Below are positions 1 to 8,641 of a DNA stretch of 64,000 nt, piece after piece. The first letter of the stretch is position 1, and each line of letters begins with the position of its first letter. The notes under the pieces were generated by a model, which was not told where the DNA came from, did not search any database, and saw only the letters and a list, made by a program, of their open reading frames with translations. The position numbers and the translations under genes are program-made. Location: positions 124,001-188,000 of the forward strand of contig CP093399.1 in the NCBI GenBank assembly GCA_029027825.1, given 5' to 3'. The stretch is from Rs1 sp029027825 (GTDB taxonomy: Bacteria > Pseudomonadota > Gammaproteobacteria > Pseudomonadales > Balneatricaceae).

Positions 1-2
1 AA

Positions 3-416
3 ATACGCATGACTGCAAGCTCCCTAGGAGCAGAAAAAGTGGTTGATTTCTTGGTCACTCATCCCCTAGTTGAAAAAATCTACTATCCGGGGCTGTTGGA
101 AGAAGGTGATCCACAGTACGCAACGTTTAAGAAGCAATGTACTGGCTGTGCCTCGACGTTCTCTTTCACTATCAAAGGTGGTGAAGCTGAAGCGTTTAAA
201 GTACTAGATTCTATGCAAATGGCGATGTTAGCAGTGAGCTTGGGAGGGACAGAAACCTTAGTTCAGCACCCTGCATCAATGACTCACTCTTCAGTGCCTG
301 AAGAGAGAAGAGCAGAGATAGGTATTACCGATAATTTAATTCGGATCTCTGTCGGAATTGAAAGCCCAGCGGATATTATCGCGGACTTATCGCAAGCATT
401 AGCTACCATTAAATAG
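3..416 (+). CDS. Cys/Met-metabolism PLP-dependent lyase, C-terminal part (methionine gamma-lyase type)
   Basis: The reading frame is already open at the window start (Ile-Arg precede the first Met at position 9), so this is the last 137 residues of a longer, roughly 400-residue enzyme. The stretch SLGGTETLVQHPASMTHS is the C-terminal signature of the gamma-family PLP enzymes (methionine gamma-lyase, cystathionine gamma-lyase or synthase). The ending NLIRISVGIES is the family's conserved substrate-carboxylate-binding region. The PLP lysine lies upstream of the window. The form of the SLGG..ETL segment and the spacing resemble methionine gamma-lyase, which splits methionine to methanethiol, ammonia and 2-oxobutyrate. 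Related lyases cannot be excluded without the N-terminal half. Nothing follows it closely on the same strand. Confidence 0.9.
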   Translation: MRMTASSLGAEKVVDFLVTHPLVEKIYYPGLLEEGDPQYATFKKQCTGCASTFSFTIKGGEAEAFKVLDSMQMAMLAVSLGGTETLVQHPASMTHSSVPEERRAEIGITDNLIRISVGIESPADIIADLSQALATIK

Positions 417-1286
417 AAATCTATGTGAGCTAGTCCTAAATACTTCAAATGTATTTAAGGGAACTCATAATAAGTAGCTTACGCTTTTGAGATACAGAAA
501 AATTCGTTATTAATGTAGTGGTAGTAGACTGCAGATTGCCTGTAGCAAATCATTACTACAGAATAGTTCGGATTTTTTTGTACTCTTGGTAGTACAGGCA
601 CATCAGGGGCCATTTCTGCGTGTATATATTGCAGATGTGGGCTCTTATTTATCCATTAGATACGGGGCTTGTTCAAAGCTTCCCTAAGCAGTGCTCACCT
701 ACAAACAGATGTCTACTACGCCCCGCTTCTTGATGAAAACTAATAAGAAAAGACTATGAATATGACCAGGTTCTTATTTGTCTGAATTGTGCAGCTGCAC
801 CAGTACTGGTTTGAGCGAAAAAGGCTGAAAAACAATGAGTGGAACTGTCATGACAGTATCCGACTTAAATAAGTATTTTCTGGTAAACTATTCGCATTTA
901 ACATTAAACTCTTAATAAAACAATTAGATAAAAGTATCATATTAAGGTCTAATTTATTATTCTTTGTTTAATATCAAAACATACTTAATGTTTGCATGAC
1001 TTTGTTTTATTACAATTGGTTGAAGAATTTAACATGCAACAGTGGTATCTTTAACCTGAGTCTTTGGCTTTAGAGTGGATGCAGAACATAAGGTATTGGT
1101 TTTACAACACAATTTTAAAATATTAATTCACTATTGGCTCAGTGGGTGTGTTTTAAACCGTTGTGGAATCAACAGCTTATGCTAAGCGCTGCATTGGAAT
1201 CATTGCTTCAGGTTGAAGGTAACACTGCTTAATTTTGATCATCATTTATGGCTATTATTTTTAAATAGAGCTAAAGGGGTTCAAGA
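417..1286. other. Non-coding gap with one degenerate family-2 repeat
   Basis: This 870-bp AT-rich stretch has no credible gene on either strand. The only recognised structure is the degenerate family-2 repeat at about 1055-1212. The last 30 bases hold the AAAGGGG ribosome-binding site of the next gene. Confidence 0.6.
1055..1212. repeat. Family-2 inverted repeat, long degenerate copy
   Basis: It starts CCTGAGTCTTTGGCTTTAGA and ends ATTGCTTCAGG, a worn version of the family-2 ends. The inner part (TGGATGCAGAACATAAGGTATTGG and the later GGAATCAACAGCTTATGCT) matches the long copy at 61737-61895 in order. No clear target duplication remains, which suggests an old insertion. Confidence 0.6.
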
Positions 1287-1832
1287 ATGGAAAAACAGTT
1301 ACCACAAATTGAGTTAATATCTTCTACCATTCAAGGTAGCGTATCTTCGTTCCCATCATCTGAGCATCTAGATAGCAGTATATTTATGGAAGCAACTATG
1401 ACTATAGTAGGTATGGAGGTGAATACGATAGATGTTGCCTTGCTAATGCTTTGTCCAGTATTTGCAGCGTTGGGTATCATGGTCTCTTCCCTTATAAAGG
1501 AAAAATCACAAACTGGAAATAGTGGTTTATTTAAGCGTTTTTTTAGTGATATTTTTGCTAATGTTGCAAATGTTTTCATTGGTGTTGTGGTTGGGCTAGT
1601 AATATCATTATTTTTTGTCGGAGCGATAAATAATGATATTTCATCGCTGGCTAGAGTGTTAGTGCTCACTGTTTTATTAGGCTATAACACGCCGCTCTTC
1701 TGGAGTAGTCGTAAAAAAATCACTTCAATACCAACTGCAAAAGCTGTAAAAACTAGCGTTAGTTTAAGTCCGGATGCTCTAAAGCAAGAAAAAATCAAAC
1801 GTGCCAGGCTCAAGCTTGCAGCTAAAAATTAA
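1287..1832 (+). CDS. Hypothetical membrane protein (two to three transmembrane segments)
   Basis: I do not recognise this 181-residue protein. It has a polar, Ser-rich first 35 residues. A hydrophobic segment follows at about residues 48-67 (VALLMLCPVFAALGIMVSSL), then a short basic loop, a second segment at about 93-113 and a third at about 120-137. The tail from about 142 is Lys/Arg-rich and probably cytoplasmic. An AAAGGGG ribosome-binding site lies nine bases before the ATG. It stands alone, with about 400-850 bp of non-coding DNA on each side. The hydrophobicity pattern and the good ribosome-binding site make it a likely real gene; no function is proposed. Confidence 0.6.
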   Translation: MEKQLPQIELISSTIQGSVSSFPSSEHLDSSIFMEATMTIVGMEVNTIDVALLMLCPVFAALGIMVSSLIKEKSQTGNSGLFKRFFSDIFANVANVFIGVVVGLVISLFFVGAINNDISSLARVLVLTVLLGYNTPLFWSSRKKITSIPTAKAVKTSVSLSPDALKQEKIKRARLKLAAKN

Positions 1833-2252
1833 TCGTCAACTCTCATCCATAAACATAACTCTGCTAGGCAGGTTATCTTTTATAACTATGTGCTTAGCAA
1901 GAAACGTTCTCTATCTTGATGGTCCAATGGTAGGCATCTAATAACATTCGTGCTATTTTTACGTTCTGAGTATTTGTTGTATGTATTCGAACCTTTCACC
2001 AGCAAGTATGAAAACAATTTTAATATTTCATGCATAATTTAACCGACATTCTCATTGTGTAATCGACTTGAGTTATAGCCACTAAAAATGTTTAGAATAT
2101 TTCCGTATACTATTAAATGAAACTTATATTTTGCAACTTTATGTGAGTCAATGCTGATTTGAGTGTTTGGTAAGTACCCATAACTAACCTGTTAGTAGAG
2201 CTAAGAATTGGATGGTGTTTATTTTCTCAAAAAGTGTGATTAGTAAAAAAGC
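1833..2252. other. Non-coding gap, nothing recognised
   Basis: I see no gene, strong hairpin or member of either repeat family in this 420-bp AT-rich interval. Confidence 0.5.
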
Positions 2253-2699
2253 ATGATAAAACTTTTCAGAGTGCAATTCGCGATGCTTGTATTTATCGCT
2301 TTGTTAGGTGGAGTGGTGATTTATGAAATGTTCGGAAACTTATCCGGCTTAGATTCTATTGTTATCGCCGGGATGGTAGCAGGTTTTTTTATCGGCATTT
2401 TCAGTGGTAAAAATTTGGGTATGTTTGCCATTTTTCCAAGCTTCTTAGCGGCCACTTGTGCCAGTGTCATCTTTGCAATAATAGCCTTTTTTTCTTTAAA
2501 CTACGGCGATCCAATTTTGATCGTACTTGGTCAATTTGCGATTGGTTTTTGCCTGCTTTCTGGAACAGTAATAGGCTGTCAATGGGGTAGACATTTATTA
2601 ATTCGCGACGATGATTTAGAGCAGCTAAGAGCAATCTTTGGAGAGCGACGTGGCGCTTTAAAGTTTCGCGAAAGAGAGGGTCGTCGTGAAGACGATTAG
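2253..2699 (+). CDS. Hypothetical inner-membrane protein, four transmembrane segments
   Basis: This 148-residue protein is unrecognised at family level. Four hydrophobic segments lie at about residues 7-27, 34-53, 57-82 and 88-110. A strongly charged C-terminal tail of about 35 residues, rich in Arg, Glu and Asp, begins after GCQWGRHLL. The layout is that of a small polytopic membrane protein with a cytoplasmic tail. No ribosome-binding site is obvious before the ATG, so the exact start is uncertain. It lies 134 bp before tas on the same strand, with no evidence of co-transcription. Confidence 0.6.
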   Translation: MIKLFRVQFAMLVFIALLGGVVIYEMFGNLSGLDSIVIAGMVAGFFIGIFSGKNLGMFAIFPSFLAATCASVIFAIIAFFSLNYGDPILIVLGQFAIGFCLLSGTVIGCQWGRHLLIRDDDLEQLRAIFGERRGALKFREREGRREDD

Positions 2700-2833
2700 T
2701 CGATGATTTTCATATCGACTGGCGCTTGAAACTTTCCTCACTTAAATTATCAAAGTGTGTACAACTGAACTAAATTCAATAATCAGGATTGCTGTGTCTG
2801 CCTAGTAGATTGGCGCATTTTTATGAGGTCGTA

Positions 2834-3871
2834 ATGAAATATCAAAAATTAACTAATACCGAGTTAAATGTTAGTCGTATTTGTTTAGGTACGATGACTT
2901 TTGGCAAACAAAATACTCAGCATCAAGCCTTTGAACAATTAGATTATGCATTAGCTCAAGGAGTTAATTTCATTGATACAGCGGAGCTATATCCGGTGCC
3001 GACTGCGGCGTCGACCCGCTGTTTAACAGAGCAATATATTGGCAACTGGATCGAGCAAAGAGGCAATCGAGATCAGTTGGTCATAGGAACAAAAGTATGT
3101 GGTCCTGCAGCGATGGTAGAGTACCTAAGACCCAATATTGCTCTAGATGAGGTTAACATCAGGCTCGCGGTCGAAGGGAGTTTAAAGCGCTTAAAGACAG
3201 ATTACATCGACCTATATCAATTGCATTGGCCAGATCGCCAAACGAACTTTTTTGGGCAATTAGGTTACGAGCACAACCCGAAAAACGACGGCACTCCACT
3301 GCGGGAAACCTTAAGCGTACTTAAGCAGTTAGTTGATGAAGGAAAAATTCGCTATGTGGGCGTGTCAAATGAATCTCCCTGGGGAGTGATGCGCTTTTTA
3401 CAGTTAGCTGAAGAGTTTAATTTACCAAAAATAGCCAGTGTACAAAATGCTTACTCGCTATTAAATCGCACCACCGAAATTGCTTTAGCTGAAGTACTAT
3501 ACCGCGAAAATGTCCATTTACTCCCATATTCGCCGCTAGGCTTTGGGGTGTTAACAGGGAAATACTTACAGGGTGGATTGCCGAAAAATTCAAGGCTGGA
3601 ATTGTTTCCCAATTACTCGCGATATTCAACCCCAAATGGAATTACCGCAACGGCTAAATATGTGGCTTTAGCGAACAGCAGGAACATTGATCCAGCGCAA
3701 ATGGCAATCGCCTATGTTGCCAATAAGCCCTTCGTTGGATCAACCATTATCGGTGCGACCAATATTGAGCAACTGAGCACTGCAATTAGCTCCATAGACT
3801 TGACGTTAGATGCTGACCTGCTTGCTGAAATTGAAGCTATTCACGATGCTTGCCATAATCCCTGCCCGTAA
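2834..3871 (+). CDS. tas: Aldo-keto reductase, Tas-type
   Basis: This is a 345-residue NADP(H)-dependent aldo-keto reductase, the same length as E. coli Tas and similar along its whole length from the start (LNVSRICLGTMTFG) to the HNPCP-type end. The catalytic tetrad is visible as Asp48, Tyr53 (ELYPVP), Lys87 (GTKVCG) and His131 (YQLHWPD). The nucleotide-binding end has GASTIIGATN-like residues (VGSTIIGATN). I start it at the ATG preceded by GAGGTCGTA, because the family begins at MKYQKL; a longer frame back to 2789 would add 15 unrelated residues. The natural substrate is not established for the family. Just downstream on the same strand is a YdcZ-like permease, only 24 bp away, so the two are probably co-transcribed. 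Confidence 0.92.
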   Translation: MKYQKLTNTELNVSRICLGTMTFGKQNTQHQAFEQLDYALAQGVNFIDTAELYPVPTAASTRCLTEQYIGNWIEQRGNRDQLVIGTKVCGPAAMVEYLRPNIALDEVNIRLAVEGSLKRLKTDYIDLYQLHWPDRQTNFFGQLGYEHNPKNDGTPLRETLSVLKQLVDEGKIRYVGVSNESPWGVMRFLQLAEEFNLPKIASVQNAYSLLNRTTEIALAEVLYRENVHLLPYSPLGFGVLTGKYLQGGLPKNSRLELFPNYSRYSTPNGITATAKYVALANSRNIDPAQMAIAYVANKPFVGSTIIGATNIEQLSTAISSIDLTLDADLLAEIEAIHDACHNPCP

Positions 3872-3895
3872 TTGGCAACTCTTTAGGAGATAAAA

Positions 3896-4333
3896 ATGAA
3901 TTGGTTATTAGTTTTTTTTGCTGTGATAGCCGGTTCAATGATCCCCATTCAAGGTGCATTAAATGCGCGCTTAGGTGCTGCTATGGTGCACCCAATGCAA
4001 GCTACCTTAGTCTCCTATATAGGCGGCACTATAGCTTGTGTGGTAGTTTTATTTATTGCTCAAGCTAGCCTTCCTGATTATAAGCGGCTTGCCGGTATCG
4101 ACTGGTATTTATATTTAGGAGGGTTTTTGGGGGCGGTTTTTGTCAGTGGTATGTTGTACTTAATGCCAAAAATTGGCATTGCCAATATGCTCGCAGCAGC
4201 GATTCTTGGTCAGTTAGTTATGTCGGTCGCATTTGATCATTTTGGCTTGGCTGGAATTACTATTGAAATCAATGGCAGTAGAATTTTTGGCATCGTTTTG
4301 CTGTTGGCAGGAGTGTATTTTTTACAGCGATAA
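3896..4333 (+). CDS. DMT-superfamily YdcZ-like (DUF606) membrane protein
   Basis: A 145-residue, very hydrophobic protein with about four to five transmembrane segments. It matches the YdcZ/DUF606 half-size drug/metabolite transporter family: an N-terminal MIPIQGALNARLG motif, the GG(T)IACVVV and LGGFLGAVFV segments, and an ending GIVLLLAGVYFLQR typical of the family. Such proteins act as dimers of half-transporters in the inner membrane; the substrate is unknown. A GGAGA ribosome-binding site precedes the ATG. It follows tas by 24 bp. Downstream a 10-bp inverted repeat (4372-4406) separates it from the convergent aminotransferase-like gene. Confidence 0.88.
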   Translation: MNWLLVFFAVIAGSMIPIQGALNARLGAAMVHPMQATLVSYIGGTIACVVVLFIAQASLPDYKRLAGIDWYLYLGGFLGAVFVSGMLYLMPKIGIANMLAAAILGQLVMSVAFDHFGLAGITIEINGSRIFGIVLLLAGVYFLQR

Positions 4334-4371
4334 GAGGCAGAAAAAGAGCAAACTTATTTTCCAGCCTCCGC

Positions 4372-4406
4372 ATGCACTCACTGATAAAAATCAGCTGTGA
4401 GTGCAT
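4372..4406. terminator. Hairpin between convergent genes
   Basis: ATGCACTCAC at 4372-4381 pairs with GTGAGTGCAT at 4397-4406. A smaller TGAT/ATCA pair lies inside. It sits between the stops of two converging genes, so a bidirectional terminator role is likely, although no T-run follows. Confidence 0.5.
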
Positions 4407-4440
4407 ATCGGTCTAATCGCACTTACAATCTGCGCTGTTA

Positions 4441-5673
4441 TTAGTCAATAATAGTAGTAATTGCTTTAATTAGCTTATCGGCATCGGCAGGGGATGTGTA
4501 ATGCACTAATGAAAAGCGTAGCACTCCATTAACTGTTTCAATATTCATTGCTTCTAAAAGTCTCACTGAATAAAAATGTCCCGCACCGCACATTATTCCC
4601 ATCGCAGCTAAAGATTTTGCCAAAGCCATCGACGGATGCCCCTCCACTAAAATTGCTACGGTTGGCGCTCTATTTTCCACAGAGCTAGGGCCGATGATAC
4701 GGATTTTTGGATGCTGGTTGAAAAAATCTAAAATAGGTTTGAGCGTTGCTTGCTCTGCACCAATCAGTAAATCGTGCACCGCTTTTGCCTTGTTTAAATC
4801 GCTGGCGGTATCTGCATCACTAAAGTGGTGCTGGTACAGCGCTGTAAAATAATCACAGACACCGGTAGCCGCAGCTATTTGTGCGTGGTCTGGGCCTGCA
4901 GGTGTTAAGCGTTTGTCCCGTAAATCATGGTTAAAATAATGTCCTTGATTAGTTAAGCACTGATCCATATCAGCGCGAACCACCATTACCCCTTGATGTG
5001 GTCCATACACTTTATATAAGGAAAACAGGTAAATATCGGCATTCAACGCTTGGATGTCTGGTAGTCCATGACCTGCATAAGAGACTCCATCTACCAATGT
5101 ACGAATGTTATATTCTTTTGCTAGCTGGCAGATGTCGGCTACTGGGTTTATCTCTCCCAGTATATTAGAGCAATGCGGAAAAACAATTAGTTTAGTTTTG
5201 TGACTAATCAGTGCTTTTAAATTGTCTAACTTTAAGGATCCGCTGTCTGGATCAACACCCCACTGACTGACTTTAATGCCTTGTTTGGCTAGCTTGCGCC
5301 AGGCCCCTGAGTTTGCTTCGTGATCTTGATTGGTGACAATGATTTCGTCTCCTGCAACTAGCCAGCCAAGCATTGCATTAGCTAATACATAGGTGTTTTG
5401 ACTAGTGGAGGGGCCAAAATAAATTTCATCTGCAGTTACATTTAACCAGCGAGCCATTGCTGAATACGCTTGGTCCATTTGCTGGCCTGCTAGTTGTGCC
5501 TGTGGATAAGGATGGTAGGGCTGGACTTTAGTTTTATGATAGTAGCTAGTGAGCCTATCCATCACTTGTCGGCACATGTATGAGCCGCCTGCGTTTTCGA
5601 AGAAAGCGCTATCTTTTAGAGAAGGTTCAGAAAAAGCAGGGAACTGCTGACGGACAAAGTTCATATCTAACAT
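4441..5673 (-). CDS. Class V aminotransferase, cysteine-desulfurase-like protein (VC1184 type)
   Basis: A 410-residue PLP enzyme of the class V aminotransferase fold. Visible landmarks are the N-terminal FFENAGGSYM, His118 that would stack on PLP (NQDHEANSGAW), Asp195 (TLVDGVSYAGHG), and the PLP lysine Lys221 in SLYKVYGPHQG. It resembles the cysteine-desulfurase-like subfamily related to Vibrio VC1184 rather than true IscS/SufS. I see no mobile-loop active-site cysteine in the expected ALSSGSACTS-type context; the corresponding region reads MGIMCGAGHFYS. Its substrate is therefore open. It diverges from an Lrp/AsnC regulator 149 bp away, a layout typical of a regulator and its amino-acid-metabolism target. 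Confidence 0.85.
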   Translation of the reverse strand: MLDMNFVRQQFPAFSEPSLKDSAFFENAGGSYMCRQVMDRLTSYYHKTKVQPYHPYPQAQLAGQQMDQAYSAMARWLNVTADEIYFGPSTSQNTYVLANAMLGWLVAGDEIIVTNQDHEANSGAWRKLAKQGIKVSQWGVDPDSGSLKLDNLKALISHKTKLIVFPHCSNILGEINPVADICQLAKEYNIRTLVDGVSYAGHGLPDIQALNADIYLFSLYKVYGPHQGVMVVRADMDQCLTNQGHYFNHDLRDKRLTPAGPDHAQIAAATGVCDYFTALYQHHFSDADTASDLNKAKAVHDLLIGAEQATLKPILDFFNQHPKIRIIGPSSVENRAPTVAILVEGHPSMALAKSLAAMGIMCGAGHFYSVRLLEAMNIETVNGVLRFSLVHYTSPADADKLIKAITTIID

Positions 5674-5822
5674 AAATTATTCCTAAAGGTTACAGATATA
5701 ATAGCGCTGAATCAAACGCCATTTTATCGATAAATAGCTGCATTAGTCTGATCAACTTTTGCTTGTTTCCTATAAAATAATACGATACTTTATGCATAAT
5801 AATCCAATTTGTGACCTGAATC

Positions 5823-6299
5823 ATGCATAGAGTTATCTTAGATAGACAGGATGTGCGCATCCTAGAATTATTACAGCGAGATAGTCGAATCTCTCGATCG
5901 CAGTTAGCAGAGCAGGTAAACCTATCAGCTTCACAGTGTTACCGGCGTTTAAAACGTTTGGAAAAGTCCGGATTAATTGAGCGATACGTGACGCTTCTCA
6001 ACTTGGAAAAAGCCGGTTTTGATGTTTGGGCAATAGTGATGGTGAGTTTCTCAAAAACCGCGCCCGCGGCACGCGATAAACTTTTGCAGCTGATCCACGA
6101 GCTAGATGAAATACAGGAGTGCTATAGCGCCTCGGGTGAGTATGATTTTATTTTGCGAGTTAATTGCACGGGAATGCGCGCTTACTCGAATTTAATCAAT
6201 AAAAAATTAATGCAAGATTTTGTGGTCGCTATCCACTCCTATATTTTGATGGAGTGCCTAAAGCATAAAACCGCTCTACCGATTAAAGTGACTGACTAG
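5823..6299 (+). CDS. Lrp/AsnC-family transcriptional regulator
   Basis: A 158-residue protein with the standard two-domain layout. The N-terminal winged helix-turn-helix (residues about 5-60) has DVRILELLQRDSRISRSQLA and the recognition helix LSASQCYRRLKRLEKSGLI. The RAM effector-binding domain (about 70-150) carries the ECYSASGEYDFILRV motif. Family members form dimers or octamers and respond to amino acids. The divergent position beside the class V aminotransferase-like gene suggests that gene as target and an amino acid or keto acid as effector; this is inference. The ATG at 5823 is the only start that gives a full HTH. Confidence 0.93.
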   Translation: MHRVILDRQDVRILELLQRDSRISRSQLAEQVNLSASQCYRRLKRLEKSGLIERYVTLLNLEKAGFDVWAIVMVSFSKTAPAARDKLLQLIHELDEIQECYSASGEYDFILRVNCTGMRAYSNLINKKLMQDFVVAIHSYILMECLKHKTALPIKVTD

Positions 6300-6457
6300 T
6301 GCCCATTCAAAAACCGATGTCTACTACACTGGTCTATTTAGGTGTCATTATTTGCAATGCCTAAAAATTTACCCTCAAGTACCCAGCATCTCGAAAAATT
6401 GACATCCCTCGCTACAAGCTTGTTTCTGGATGAAAGCTGATCAAGTTTGGCGATTGT

Positions 6458-8128
6458 TTATTTAAGGTCCCTTTCGGTCGCTGCTTTTTTCACTAAAGAC
6501 TCAATGATTGCTTTCAAATTGCTGTGTGTATCTTTTTCTAATTGATTTTTTTGATGATCTTTACTCGCCAATCTGGCCATAATATCAATAGTATTCCGGT
6601 CAGTTTTGAATTCAATTTGAGTCTCTGTGGTTGGTTCTTGTCGATTTAATTGTTGGTCTTTCTGGATGAGTACCGAGGAGCTTTGCTCTATCAGCTCTGA
6701 TTTATTTATTTGTGTGACATTGGCATGGCGGTCAGTTGGTTTAGGGAATAATAAATCAATTAAGCTAAGGGGTTGATCTTCTTTATCAACTTTTTGCTCA
6801 GCACTGCTGGCAAAGTTAAGGTTGAGGGATTGATCGGCAGTGGCTTGGGACTGAGCGTCCCAAGTGGCGAGTTGGTCCGCTACTTTTTGCATGCTGCTTT
6901 CAGATACGGCGTTGACCTGGGAAGAATTTTGGATGGCGATATCTAGTTCTTGAATGCTGGCAACTTCCCCCTTTTCAGTGAGGTAAATGCCGCTGCGCTT
7001 TATCTGTCCTAATAATTTGTTCTCAGAGTCGGTTAAATCAAAAGAAGCTGCACTTGAGCCTAAATAAATGGCACCTACTCCCGCTTCCTTTAAGCTGATC
7101 AACTGATCTTTTCCGTTAGCATCTCTGGTCCAAATTTTAAGCTTTTGATAAATCGCATCATTCTCATCCAGCCATTTATTATCGTCGTCATCATATTGGG
7201 CTAGCTCTGAAAATCCATTTTTTTGACCTGTACCAAAGAGTTCTGAACCGTCATTGATTTTACCGTCTTGATTTCTGTCGATAGCTAAAAAGCCACTGCC
7301 TTGACCGACAAATGATATTTGTTCCTTAATCCCATCGGCGTTTAAATCAAAGCTAAAGCTGTTACTGGTTAAACTGGCGGCACCGCCATCTAAATTAATG
7401 ACGATGGGGTCAATTAACTGCCTTTGGCTATCTTCCATATGCAGTGTTTCTTCTATTGAGAAACTGCGCTGCATATCCAGCTGTAGCATAAAATCAATTT
7501 TTCTACCGTCAGCCGTAGTTACCCGGCCCTGTGTGCCAATATGCAGGCGCTCTTCTTCCCTAAAGACATACTGTTCTTTGATTTCAACTCTAGCCTGGGT
7601 CGATGTAGACAGCTGCTTAAGAGACAGTGAGGCACCGTTACTCGGTGTGTTTTGATTAACACTGTTGTAGGCTTGTGTTGCCTGAGGGGCGTTAAGAGAT
7701 ACTGTATTAGGGGCTATGCGGAGGTTTTCTATAACCGCCGTTGTAGTCAGAGTTTTTTGCACCAAAGAGTGGGTAGTACGATGTTGTTCATAGACGGCTA
7801 AGGGGAGGCTTTCTGCACTGGGATGGATCCCTTGTAATTGCTGTACGCTCGATTTACTGACTAGACTAGCTGAGTGCTCAGAGCGGATTTTTGCTTCATA
7901 TGAAAGCTCGATAACATCCATCATCATATCTGCAGGTTGTTGGGATAAGTTCAGGCGAGTGTTTTCTGAAGCTGCTTGCTGACTTGAATGCCGAGAATAT
8001 TGAGTTGTGGAACTTTTAGATTGGTCGGCATTAAAAGCAACTTCTGAAGAGGTGATTTTCACAGTGTTGTCCAGTCTAAGTATTTGAAGTAGATGAATAA
8101 ATAAGTAGGTCAGCCTACGCTCAGCCAT
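6458..8128 (-). CDS. Protein with EF-hand-like calcium-binding loops
   Basis: A 556-residue protein of uncertain role. The first 240 residues are polar, rich in Gln and Ser and of low complexity. A central module (about 243-365) holds four Asp-rich loops: DLNADGIKE (261), DRNQDGKINDG (284), DDDDNKWLDEND (312) and a weaker DANGKDQ (336). The intervening signature GSELFG...GFSELA is the repeat seen in FrpC-like and other calcium-binding secreted or surface proteins. The C-terminal 200 residues are again polar. No signal peptide is evident. The ATG at 8128 lacks a ribosome-binding site; a GTG at 8062 (VKITSSEV) is an alternative that removes 22 atypical residues and may be the true start. It is transcribed alone. 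Confidence 0.75.
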   Translation of the reverse strand: MAERRLTYLFIHLLQILRLDNTVKITSSEVAFNADQSKSSTTQYSRHSSQQAASENTRLNLSQQPADMMMDVIELSYEAKIRSEHSASLVSKSSVQQLQGIHPSAESLPLAVYEQHRTTHSLVQKTLTTTAVIENLRIAPNTVSLNAPQATQAYNSVNQNTPSNGASLSLKQLSTSTQARVEIKEQYVFREEERLHIGTQGRVTTADGRKIDFMLQLDMQRSFSIEETLHMEDSQRQLIDPIVINLDGGAASLTSNSFSFDLNADGIKEQISFVGQGSGFLAIDRNQDGKINDGSELFGTGQKNGFSELAQYDDDDNKWLDENDAIYQKLKIWTRDANGKDQLISLKEAGVGAIYLGSSAASFDLTDSENKLLGQIKRSGIYLTEKGEVASIQELDIAIQNSSQVNAVSESSMQKVADQLATWDAQSQATADQSLNLNFASSAEQKVDKEDQPLSLIDLLFPKPTDRHANVTQINKSELIEQSSSVLIQKDQQLNRQEPTTETQIEFKTDRNTIDIMARLASKDHQKNQLEKDTHSNLKAIIESLVKKAATERDLK

Positions 8129-8322
8129 GTTTAATCATCGGGCTAGTTGTCGGTAGTTATCGGCTAACTACAAAAAAACATGAACTAAATAATCGTAATA
8201 ATATGACTATTGTTGAGTGTTGCGGACTGACATCAGGCTGAAATAACATCGGCTGAGCAGCGATGTATACTGACAATTTAATTCCTTTATGATTGACGTT
8301 TGTAAGCTAAAACTTGTCTTTA

Positions 8323-8445
8323 GAGTTCTACATAACGACTGCGCTCGACTATACGGCTCGAGATGCTCATTTACACCAGAGAACTCCACTATTTTGCGGT
8401 TTTTTACCTTGTATTACCTTTACTTGTCACGCTATGCTGAGGTCT
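8323..8445 (+). mobile_element. Family-1 MITE-like element, degenerate copy
   Basis: Starts GAGTTCTACATAACGACTGC and ends GCTATGCTGAGGTCT, a worn version of the family-1 ends. The middle retains ATGCTCATTTACACCAG and TTTTTTACCTTGTATTACCTT. GTCTT stands near its left edge (8316-8320) and again at 8447-8451, where it is shared with the next copy. Confidence 0.7.
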
Positions 8446-8451
8446 TGTCTT

Positions 8452-8613
8452 GAGACCTCTGCATAACTACTGCGCTCGGTAATACGGCATTAAAAACCGG
8501 CTCAATATGCTCATTTACACCTGTAATACCCATAAACAGGGGCACACTGACTCCGCTATCTCGCCGGTTTTTGCCTTGTATTACCTTCGCTCGCAACGTT
8601 ATGCAGAGGTCTC
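8452..8613 (+). mobile_element. Family-1 MITE-like element, short form
   Basis: A 162-bp element with perfect 16-bp terminal inverted repeats (GAGACCTCTGCATAAC / GTTATGCAGAGGTCTC, here with AACGTTATGC on the right). It is flanked by an exact 5-bp direct repeat GTCTT (8447-8451 and 8614-8618), the mark of transposition. It carries no gene. Its right end is 28 bp from the ldcA start codon, so any ldcA promoter must lie in or beyond this element. Confidence 0.88.
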
Positions 8614-8641
8614 GTCTTATTAAAATTACTCGGAGTATCTC

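Larger units (their letters stand above)
8129..8641. other. Non-coding gap with two tandem family-1 elements upstream of ldcA
   Basis: More than half of this 513-bp gap is two adjoining family-1 elements (8323-8445 and 8452-8613). The remaining 190 bp next to the calcium-loop gene must hold that gene's promoter, but no clear -35/-10 pair stands out. Confidence 0.6.

Noticed and set aside
417..1286. A possible tRNA or small RNA gene in the first long gap
   Set aside because: I found no cloverleaf with conserved TTCGANTC-type arm and no strong promoter-terminator pair.
300..6460. Shared GATGTCTACTAC motif near 707 and 6320
   Set aside because: The match is 12 bases with weak similarity around it; two occurrences are too little for a repeat family.
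7398..7655. Plus-strand frame antisense to the calcium-loop gene
   Set aside because: It is a Cys/Ser-rich shadow of the coding strand without a start signal.
8207..8389. Small minus-strand reading frame before ldcA
   Set aside because: It runs into the degenerate family-1 element, and the translated sequence is unlike any family and has no ribosome-binding site.
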